Shown here: positions 54,431-64,000 of the stretch, piece by piece
Numbering within the stretch: position 1 is the stretch's first letter
Layout: each line of letters starts with the position of its first letter
Assembly: GCA_016710985.1 (NCBI GenBank)
Contig: JADJTX010000015.1
Span: 62,001 to 126,000, forward strand
Direction of reading: 5' to 3'
DNA from: Ignavibacteria bacterium
GTDB lineage: Bacteria; Bacteroidota; Ignavibacteria; Tepidaquicellales; Tepidaquicellaceae
Length of the DNA stretch: 64,000 nucleotides
Position numbers and translations under genes: made by a program
Notes under the pieces: generated by a model
Database searches by the model: none
Told to the model about the DNA's origin: nothing
The model's input: only the letters and a program-made list of their open reading frames with translations

Positions 54431-57400
54431 GATCGACTCTCTCCTCGCTTTGCCTTTGTACGGCTCTTCAAGGAATTTATCCAGCTCTTCATACCTGACT
54501 TCTGATCCCAATCCATAATCCGAAGGCGTAAATATCTCTCCTGATCTCTGCTGTTCAACACAGTGCGCTATCAGTTCTTCAAGTTTCCTTTTTATATGTT
54601 TCTGTCAGCTTGGCAATCGTTTCTTTCTCAAAATGCCTGCTGCTGTAATTCCATCTCAGCGTTAACTTCCCGCCCTGCACAAATCCGTTTATCATCAGCT
54701 TCTCTTTTACAATATGCTCACCGCTTATGTCCTCTCCCTTTGACTCGCCTGCAGCTGAAAACAATTTGCCCGAGCTTACTACATTGTCAAGCTGCCCGAG
54801 ATAGTTAAACACTACATCCCAGTTTCCTTTATCTCTAAGCTTCTCATCTTTGTTTATATACTTCAATACTCCATAGCCCAGCCCCTTGTCCGGTATTCTG
54901 CGCAGCTGTTCCTTCACAGCTTTGATCGAATCCGATAAAGTTTTATTTATTTCCGGCTCAATTAGTACAGGATAAAGATTTGTAAACCAACCGACCGTCC
55001 TGCTTGTATCTATATTCTCTGAGCTTTCTGAAATGCTTTCTCTTCCGTGTCCTTCAAGTCCTATGACTATTTTATCTTTTACTCCCCATTCACAAATTGT
55101 CTGTGCAAGAGCACAAAGAAGCATGTCGTTTATCTCAGTATGATATGCACGCGGAACTTCCTGCAATAACTCCTTAGTCCTTTCAGAGTCAAGACGCATC
55201 ACCTGACTTTCAAGATCTTTTGCCCTTACAGCTCCGGTAAATTCTTTGTCAACCTTCAGTGCTTCATAGCTGTCTGCTGTCTCTTCCCAGTAATTGATCT
55301 GTGATAATAATCTTCTGCTCTTTCCGTATTCAGCAAGAGCTTCATACCACTGTCTGTATGAACTGCTCTTTAGTCCAAGTTCTGCTTTTTCATTCTTCGT
55401 AAATCCATTCAGAAGAAGTTCAAGGTCGTCAAGAATTATCCGCCATGATACTCCGTCAACCGCAAGGTGGTGCACTATGATTAAGATCCTGTTCTTTGTT
55501 TCACTCTCAGGAGTTTCTATCAATACAAACTTTGCAATTTCTCCCTTCTCTATATTAAGACTGCTCTGATATTTCTCAGCATGCTCTTTTATCTTTTCGG
55601 CAAGAGAACTTGCTTGTGCTGATTTCAGGTCTAATAAATTCAATACGCCTTTCTCTGTCCCGTACTCCTGAATCCAGTCTCCGTCTGTTTTATGATATAT
55701 AAATCTAAGTGCATCGTGATGAGCTGACAGCATTTCAACTGCAATACCGAGCATCTCCGGTGTCACTGTCTTATCTATTGATAGTAAAACACTTTGGTTA
55801 AAATGTGAAATGTCCTGAACTGAGACTGCATCAGTATCCGCTCCGTCCAGATACCATTGCTGTATCGGAAGCAATCCGCTTCTGCCTGTTAATGATCCCT
55901 GCTCTGCAGTTAATTCAGATGCCGTACGTTCTGCCAGTACTGCGCTCAGACCGCTTATTGTCTGATGAATAAATATATCCTTCGGCTTCAATTCATATCC
56001 CATCCTCCTTGCACGGCTCAGCACCTGTATCGTTATGATCGAATCACCGCCAAGCTCGAAGAAGTTATCATTTATTCCCACACGCTCTACACGAAGCAGT
56101 TCTTTCCAGATCCCCGCCAGTACCAGCTCTGTCTCGTTTCGCGGAGCTGCATATTCATTGCTTATAAGTTCGCTTGCATCAGGGTCCGGCAATGCTCTCT
56201 TATCGATCTTACCGTTCTGTGTCAAAGGTAGACTCTCCATCTCTACCCACAATGAAGGTATCATGTAATCCGGAAGTCTGATGTTAAGATAATTTAATAT
56301 TGCCTCTTTGTTAAATGCTCCATCGGGAACGACATATCCTACAAGCCTTTTACTTTCACCGGACGTTTGGCGCGCAAGTACTACCGACTGCCGGACCAAT
56401 CCGCTTTCCTGTAAAGTATTCTCAATCTCTCCAAGCTCAATTCTGTATCCCCGTATCTTTACCTGATCATCGATCCTCCCGAGATACTCTATGTTACCGT
56501 CAGCAAGCCACCGTCCCCGGTCGCCTGTCCTGTATAGCCTTGCTCCTTCTTCCTTGCTGAACGGATCTTTTACAAATTTTTCTTCTGTCAGATCTGTGCG
56601 GTTTAAATATCCTCTTGCTAAACCTTCGCCTGCAATATAGATTTCACCGGGAATTCCAACAGGCATTGGTTCACAGAAATCATTAAGAATGTATAACCGG
56701 ACATTATCGATTGGCTTACCAATGGGAATGTCATTTTTAAAATCCTCTCCGGATTCTTTTGCATTAAATTCAAATACGCTGCACCCGACTGTCGCCTCAG
56801 TCGGTCCGTACTCATTTACTATGTTTACATCAATTCCTTCTTCAGTCAGATAATTGAATTGACTGCGCAGCAACGCCTCACCGCCAACTACAATTTTCTT
56901 TGCTATGACATTTCCATTATCTTTACTGAACTTTGTCCGGAGCAACTCAAAATGAGCCGGAGTGATCTTTATGAAATCATACGGAGCGTATTTCATAAAA
57001 TTTTTATCTTCAAATACGTCTAAAGATTCCTCTGAACTAATAACTATTGATTTACCATTGATCAGCGGCATTAACATACCTGTAAGTGAAGCGTCAAATG
57101 TATAAGACAAATGTAAGAAGCTTCCGGAATTAGATTTTTCATTGCTCACATATCCGGTCTTTTTATTTAACATATAGCTTGTTAAATTTTTGTGCTCTAT
57201 CATTACTCCTTTTGGTTGTCCTGTAGAACCTGATGTATAAATTACATATGCAAGCTGACCGGGTTTGATGTCCGATTTCAAATTTTTTGAAGACTGCTTG
57301 TTTATGTCTGATAAAGCTCCGTCAATCTCTATGATGTCGATGTCAGTATTTTCTGAAGCTGATAATTTTTCACGGACTCCTTTACTGCTTAACACTATTG

Positions 57401-60400
57401 CTGCACCTGTGTCTTTTAGAATGTATGCAATGCGCTTTTCCGGATAATCGGGATCCACAGGAACGTATGCTCCGCCGGCTTTCATAATACCGATTATTCC
57501 AATTACCATTTCAACTCCGCGTTCAATGCAGATCGGGACCAATGAATCTTCCCCAATTCCTTTGCTTTGCAGATAATGAGCTAATTGATTTGAGCGCTTG
57601 TTCAGTTCTTTAAAGGTCATCTTCTGATCCTTAAAGATCAAAGCATTTACGTCAGGATTTATTTTGACCGACTCTTCAAACAGATCAACGAACGATCTGA
57701 TCTTCGGATAACCTGCTTTAGTATTATTAAACTCCGCTAATACTTTGCTTATCTCTGATTCCGAAAGCATCTTCAACGAATCTATTCTTTGCTGTGGCTT
57801 GCTGACAATTGATTCAAGGAGATTTTTAAAATGAATGATCATGCGTTCAACTGTATCCTGTCTGAACAGATCACTGCAGTATTCAACCGCTCCCTTTATA
57901 CCGTCAGAAGTTTCAGTCATGCTGAAAGTCAGATCAAACTTTGATACACTGTGAACTGTCACCTCACGTGATAGTTTTAGTTTACCCAAAACCAGCTCCT
58001 CTGCCTCAGGTACATTCTGAAGTATGAACATCACCTGAAATAAAGGACTTCTGCTAAGAGATCTGTCCTTAACAACAGCGTCAACTACTTTTTCAAAAGG
58101 AACATCCTGATGAGCAAATGCCTGCAGAGTATCTTCCCTTAACAGCTTTAAAAATTCATCAAAATAAATTGAATCTTTTACTTCACTTCGCAATGCAATC
58201 GTATTAATAAAGAACCCGATCATATCCTCGGTCTCCTGCAGCTGTCTTCCAGCAACTGGTGTCCCTACGCATACATCGTTCTGACTGCTGTAACGGTAAA
58301 GTAAAACTTTGAATGCTGCAAGCAATGTCATGAACAGAGTCGTTCCGGAATTTTTACTCAGCTCATGAATTCTTTCAGACAATTCCTTTTCCAGTCGGAA
58401 ATTTAAAATTTCTCCTTTAGTACTTTGAACAGCAGGACGTGCAAAGTCAGACGGTAAATCCAATGGTGACACTCCTTCAAGTTTCTCTTTCCAGTAGCTG
58501 AGCTTGTTCTCCAGAACTACACCCTGCAAATACTTTCGCTGCCATATTGCATAATCGGAATATTGTATCTTCAGCGGTGAAAGATTTGCTTCACGGCTTT
58601 CTTCGAAAGAATTATACAGCTCAACCAGTTCTTTTACAAGAATGGATACAGACCATCCGTCAGATGCAATATGGTGAAGTGTTACAACAAGAATATGCTC
58701 ATCTTCTTTTAACCTGATCAGCGCTGCTCTCAGCATGTGATCCTTTGATAAATCGAAAGGCGTATAAATTAATTTCTGTATGTATTGATTTAATTCTTTA
58801 TTGTCTTCTTCAAAAATAAAATCATCCTGAATTTCTAAATACCATTCATCTTTTTCTTTGATCTTTTGGAAAACAATACCATCCGTTTCTTCAAATACTG
58901 TTCTCAGTACTTCGTGACGATTGACTATAGTTTGTACCGACTGTATCAATGCATCCTTGTTCAATTTCCCTATTAATCGTAAAACTGCAGGTATGTGATA
59001 TTGAGTGCTTCCTCCGAGATGATCAATAAACCATAACCTCTCCTGACTGAATGATAAAGGTATGAATTCAGGTTTGGATTGCTGAACTTCAATGGAAGGT
59101 AACAACTCTGTTTCGGGTTCATTGTCAATGCGCTTCGCTAAGAGTTCGATCGTCGGATAATCAAAAACATCATTAATAGGGATTTCCACACCAAGCTCAT
59201 TTCGTATTGCTGAGATTAAACTTATTGCAAGCAAAGAGTGACCGCCTATGTCAAAAAAATCATCGGTAACTCCGACTTCATCTGTCTCGAGCACATTTTT
59301 CCATACTTCAGCTAACTTTGCTTCAGTCTCATTCCGCGGCTCAGTATATCCGGCGCTCACAGAATCAGTTATCTCAGGATCCGGTAATGCCTTTTTGTCA
59401 ATCTTCCCGTTTGAAGTTAAAGGTATGCTTTTTAGCTCTGACCATAATGAAGGGATCATATATTTCGGCAGACGCTGAGCAAGATATGATATCATTGCTT
59501 CCTTTTCAAAATCATTTTTCGGAACAATGTAAGCTGTCAGTCTTCGGCTTCCTGATTTATCTTCCTTTGCAATTACTACTGCATTATTAACAAGCTCACA
59601 TTGCTGCAAAACACTTTCGATCTCACCTAACTCTACCCTGTAACCTCTTATCTTTACCTGATCATCAGCTCTTCCGGCATATTCAATTGTTCCGTCAGGC
59701 AGCCATCTGCACAGATCTCCTGTTCTGTACATCCTTTCTCCTTTTTCACTGAAAGGATTCTTCGAAAACTTTTCAGCTGTCAGCTCAGGACGGTTCAGAT
59801 ATCCTCTTGATAAACCTTTTCCGGAAATACAAAGCTCTCCTGCAATTCCAACAGGCTGTAATTCATCTCTCTCATTTAGTATGTATAACTCAACATTGTC
59901 AATTGGCTTACCTATAGGAATTTCGTTGTTCATTATTTCCGTGTCTCTCAGTGTATTAAACCAATAAGTGCTGCATCCTACAGTAGCTTCTGTCGGACCA
60001 TACTCGTTTATTATTTCGGCATCAATTCCTTTCTCAATTAAAATACTTAGCTGACTCTTTAATAAAGCCTCACCACCGATCACTAACTTCTTTGTTAATA
60101 ATTTCCCGTCTGCAGTTTTCATTTTTGACTGAAGCAGCTCTAAGTGAGAGGGAGTTATTTTTATGAAATCATACGGGGCATATTTATGAAGATTGGTATC
60201 TTCGAATGCGTTGACTGACTGCTTTGAACTAATGACAACTGACTTACCGTGAATTAACGGCATGAAAATTCCTGTTACAGAAGCATCAAATGTATAGGAC
60301 AAATGTAAAAAGCTCCCCGCACTGTTCACGTCGTCAGTAACATATTTTGTTACGCTGTTGACAAGGTAATTATACAGATTCCCGTGTTCTATCATTACGC

Positions 60401-63400
60401 CTTTAGGTCTTCCGGTTGAACCTGAAGTATATATCACATATGCAAGATCATTTTCCTTTACATCAATTCTTAAATTGCCTGCCGGCAGATCATCAAACTG
60501 TGATGCGGGTTCATCAATTACTAGAATGTTGTTTCCCTTAAACTTTACTCTGTTCGCTTTATTAGTTACAATCAACCCAGTATCGGTATCTTCAAGCATC
60601 TGCTTTATTCTTGCCTCAGGATAATCCGGATCAATCGGCACGTAAGCTCCGCCCGCTTTAAGTATACCAAGTATACCATTAATCATTTCAACCGAATACT
60701 CAATGCAGATGAAAACAGGACTGTCAGCTTTCACACCTTTGCTGCTAAGATAATGTGCTAATCTGTTTGAACGTTCGTTCAATTCTTTATAGGTGACCTT
60801 TCTGTCTTTAAAAATAACCGCAGTGTCATTAGGGGTTTTCTTTACCTGCTCTTCAAATAAATTTACAACACTTCTGAATTCCGCTTTATCAGCTGTGATT
60901 TTATTAAACTCATGTAAAAGCTGATGCTCTTCTTCATTTGTCAGGAGCTTAACATCTCCCAGCGACTCTTTTTCGTTTTGTATAAACTGAAGTAATATAT
61001 TCTCAAAGTGTTTCTGTATTTCTTTCAGATACTCATCCTTTAACAATCCTGAATTATATGAAAACCTGACACTGAGCTTCTCTGAACTTATTACTGTAAG
61101 ACTTAACGGATAATTGTTCTGTTCATTAATTACAAAATTCTCCGCTTTGAGATTCTGATCAGCGGATTTAAACTTATTCATTGGGAAATTCTGAAAAGTA
61201 ACTGTGCTGTCAAAAAGATCACCCTGCATACCTGTCCATTTTTGTATATCCATCATTGATGTATACTGATACTGCCGGGCTGAGGCTTCCTGATACTGTA
61301 TTTCCTGCAACCAGTCAATTACTCTTTTACTTTCATCTATTGTCGCGTGCGAAGGTATAGTATTGATGTATATTCCTACCCTCTTCTCGACTCCGTGCAG
61401 ATCCTCAGGTCGACCCGAGACTGTCACGCCGTATATAATGTCTTTGCTTCCTGTATATTTATGCAGCAGGTAAAACCATACTCCCTGGATCAAAGTATTG
61501 AGAGTAATTCTGTGCTCTTGTGCATAACTGTTTATTCGCTGTGCTGTATCAGTTTCAAATTTTAATATATCAAGTTTACATGGTCCCAGACCTTTTGTCC
61601 TGTCTGAAGTAGTTCCTATAAAAGGCAGTAATGTATTGTTCTCAATTCCGTTAAGATAATTTCGCCAGAAATTCTCTTCCTTCTCTTTATCCTGACGTTC
61701 AATGTATCTGATGTAATCTTCATATCTGTCGTTCTCAGCTGCATCAATTTCTTTACCTGATGAAAGTAACTCATAAGTGTTCAGAAATTCTTTGATCAGT
61801 GTCTGAATTGACCATCCGTCTATCAGTATATGATGGTATGTCATTAACATCCTGTACCGGTTTTCGCTCAGCCTTAATAATCCCATACGGAAGAGCGGTG
61901 CTGAATTGAAATCAAAGCCCTTCATTCTGTCAGTCTCTGTGTATTCCTTTAGTAATTTTTCCTGCTCATCTTTTTCATAATTCCTGTAGTCTGATTCTTC
62001 AGATGGAATTTCAACATTCCTGTAAACACACTGAACAGGTACACGGAATATGTCATAATAAAAAGCGCTTCGCAGTATGCTGTGGTTACTTATTCCAATG
62101 TTCCAGCTTTTTTTCAGCATCTCAATGTCAGGTTCTATCAGACCACATTGAAACTGATTTATATATGATCCGGCTTTACCGTCATAAAGACTGTGAAATA
62201 ACATCCCCTGCTGTATCCCGCTTAAACGGTATATTCCCTCTACGGACTCACTCCTGGCTTTACCTCTGTATGGCTCATTCAAAAATTTATCCAGCTCTGA
62301 ATAATTTATTTCAGAACCAAGTCCATAATCTGATGGCGTGTAAACTATTCCGGTTTTTTGCTGCTCAGTACAATGAGAAATCAGTGACTCTAAAGCTGAC
62401 TGATACTTTTTAATCAGATTTGAAATTGTTTCCTTTTCATAATGAAGACTGCTGTAACTCCAGTTCAATCTCAGCTCTCCGCCCTGCACAAAACCGTTAA
62501 CCGATAGCTGATTACTTACTGTACGCATGTCCCCGGAATTTGGACCCCCTGACTCTCCGGCTGCCGATAACCATTTACCGCTGCTGACAACATTATCAAG
62601 CTGTCCTAAATAATTAAATACAATATCCCAGCAGTCTTTTCCTTTGAGCTTTTCATTTTTATTAATATACTTTAATACTCCGTATCCAAGTCCTTTATCC
62701 GGCACACGTCGCAATTGTTCCTTCGTAGATTTAATTTTATCAGACAAATTACTTCCGCTTTTTATTTCAAGCAGAACAGGGTAAACGCTTGTAAACCAGC
62801 CAACCGTCCGGCTTGTATCTGTGTCATCTGAAATATTTTCACGACCGTGTCCTTCCATCCCGATTAACACCTTCTCTGTATTTCCCCATTCACATAGAGT
62901 CAATGCCAGTGCGCAAAGAAGCATGTCATTTATTTCAGTATGATAAACCCTTGGAACTTGCTGTAATAAAAATTGCGTCTGAACAGGATCAAGACGCAGA
63001 GTCTGAGTTTCAATATCCTTTCCTCTTAATACACCGGTATATTTTTTATCAGCACGTAAAGGTTCATAACTGACTGCTGCTTCCTCCCAGTATTTTACCT
63101 GCGACAATAAGCGTTTGCTCTTACCGTATTGCTCCAGTGCTTCATACCACTGACGGTATGAACTGCTCTTAGCACCAAGCTCCGCTTTTCCTTCCTTCTG
63201 AATTTCACTCAGTAATAACTCCAGATCTTCAAGTAATATTCTCCAGGATACTCCGTCTACAGCAAGATGATGAATCACAATTAATAAACGGTTGTGCGTC
63301 TGATTTTCCGGAGTTTGAATCAGTACAAACTTTGACAGCTCTCCTTTTTCAATATCAAGACTGCGTTGGAATTTTCCCGCATGCTCTCTGACTTCATCAG

Positions 63401-64000
63401 CAAAAGAGTCTTCCTTTACTGAGCTTAGATCAAGAGTTATTAATGTTCCTTCGTTTCCCCCGTATGCCTGTCTCCACTCACCGTCTTTATTTGTATAAAT
63501 GAACCGCAATGCATCATGATGAGAAGTTAACTGTTCTACAGACTTCTTCAATATTTCCGGAGACACAGATTTTTCAATACATAATAATACACTTTGGTTA
63601 AAATGAGAAATATCTGAATCTGTCTCTTCGAAATACCATTGCTGTATAGGCAGCAATCCGCTCTCCCCGATAGTATGCCTTGCTCACCGGTTACCGCAGA
63701 TGATGAATGCTCTGCAAGGACCGAAGACAAACCTGCAATTGTCTGATGAATGAAAATATCTTTCGGCTTTAACTCATACCCCATTCGACGCGCACGGCTC
63801 ATTACCTGTATAGTGATTATCGAATCACCTCCAAGCTCAAAGAAGTTGTCATGAATACCTACACGCTCTGCACGAAGAAGGTCTTTCCATATCTCAGCAA
63901 GTACTCTTTCTGTTTCATTCCTCGGAGCGGTATATTCATTTAATAACAGCCCTGTTACTTCCGGATCGGGTAATGCTTTCCTGTCTATCTTTCCGTTTTG
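51273..64000 (-). CDS. NRPS-A: nonribosomal peptide synthetase, 5' end outside window, interrupted
   Basis: More than 4240 residues, first synthetase of the operon within the window; the true start lies beyond 64000. Order in the window: end of an A domain, T, E; C-A-T; C-A-T-E; C-A-T. Open pieces: 63548-64000 in part, 54579-63656, 51593-54511, 51273-51596. Breaks: a missing base near 63661 (the paralogs read aga-agc-gga at this spot), an extra base near 54582 (tataaaaagg against tataaaacg in the copy near 40108), and a missing A in the A run near 51604. Predicted residues: unknown (D), Asn, D-Asn, Phe. The C-terminus after the last carrier domain is an acidic tail (NIYNEEKDSAEYEKL) that may dock with the TubC-like domain of NRPS-B, whose ATG lies 33 bp downstream. 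Confidence 0.9.
54373..56612 (-). repeat. Near-identical 2.2-kb NRPS block, copy in NRPS-A
   Basis: Partner of 39890-42118, with the intact HHLAVDG (base 55469 is G where 40983 is A) and a one-base insertion near 54582. Confidence 0.85.
54510..59080 (-). other. NRPS-A third visible module: C-A(Asn-like)-T-E
   Basis: LCL-type condensation domain (IPLSFSQERLWFIDHLGG, HHIASDGWSVS). Adenylation code D-A-T-K-V-G-E-V-G-K (FDASLTGMLMPL, NEYGPTEATVG), Asn-like. Carrier FFELGGDSIITIQV. E domain about 54520-55885 with an intact VHHLAVDGVSW, so a D residue is expected. From the end of the A domain through E it is a near-identical copy of NRPS-B module 3. Confidence 0.8.
59125..62260 (-). other. NRPS-A second visible module: DCL-type C-A(Asn-like)-T
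   Basis: Condensation domain with IYRLSGIQQGMLFHSLYD and YHHILIDGWSIQ, matching its place after an E domain. Adenylation code from FDASVTG, FIKITP, VIGGEA and NEYGPTEATVG: D-A-T-K-V-G-E-V-G-K, Asn-like. Carrier FFDIGGHSLLAISL. Confidence 0.8.
62330..64000 (-). other. NRPS-A first visible module: A (C-terminal end)-T-E
   Basis: QNGKIDRKALPDP at the window edge is core motif A10 of an adenylation domain whose substrate pocket lies outside. The carrier reads FFELGGDSIITIQV. The E domain (about 62330-63660) has IHHLAVDGVSW, intact, so the residue is expected in the D form. Confidence 0.85.

Noticed and set aside
29424..64000. Horizontal acquisition of the NRPS operon
   Set aside because: No integrase, transposase, repeat border or tRNA-embedded site was seen at the left boundary, and the right boundary lies outside the window; composition could not be tested by eye.

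Overview
The window is AT-rich bacterial DNA from the Bacteroidota/Chlorobi (FCB) lineage, most likely an Ignavibacteria-like organism. This is an inference. It rests on three secreted proteins that end in type IX secretion (T9SS) sorting-type domains, two of them with the motif YPNPFNP, on a PorV/PorQ-family protein, on a CarboxypepD_reg-plug-barrel TonB receptor, and on start sites that mostly lack a Shine-Dalgarno sequence. No mobile element, CRISPR array or rRNA gene was seen.

Left part, 1-6.5 kb: a Spy-like periplasmic protein and an initiator tRNA (minus strand), then etfB-etfA, a bifunctional nuclease-family protein with a UVR motif, a small outer-membrane barrel, and the overlapping set coaX / yjbQ / GT-C glycosyltransferase. 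coaX and the glycosyltransferase are broken. 6.6-25.6 kb is cell-envelope and secretion territory: two large secreted proteins, a lipoprotein, then a tight run TonB receptor / PorV-like / NHL lipoprotein / polytopic membrane protein / secreted phospholipase D-like protein, and finally a metallopeptidase-PD40-barrel fusion. Short tandem arrays of 7, 8 and 9 bp units sit between several of these genes. 25.7-27.4 kb (minus strand) holds rpsF-ssb-rplI, without rpsR, and tRNA-Leu(GAG).

Right part, 27.7-64 kb (minus strand, running off the right edge): a giant nonribosomal peptide synthetase (NRPS) operon. Read in the direction of transcription it is NRPS-A (5' end outside the window; [A]-T-E, C-A-T, C-A-T-E, C-A-T), NRPS-B (TubC-type docking domain; C-A-T, C-A-T, C-A-T-E, C-A-T, C-A-T, C-A-T-TE) and an ABC exporter. 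My reading of the ten-residue adenylation codes gives ...D-Xaa - Asn - D-Asn - Phe - Val - Asp - (D-)Asn - Asn - Asp - Leu, released by a thioesterase that has Cys in place of the usual catalytic Ser. Two long blocks in this region (about 4.2 kb and 2.2 kb) are near-identical copies. One epimerization domain carries a His-to-Tyr change in its HHxxxDG motif.

Many genes are interrupted by single-base indels, several in homopolymers, and by two in-frame stops in NRPS-B. Sequence continues in another frame on the far side of each break, and paralog comparison inside the NRPS shows several one-base differences directly. I therefore annotate most broken genes as one reconstructed gene; the indels may be sequencing/assembly errors rather than true pseudogenization.
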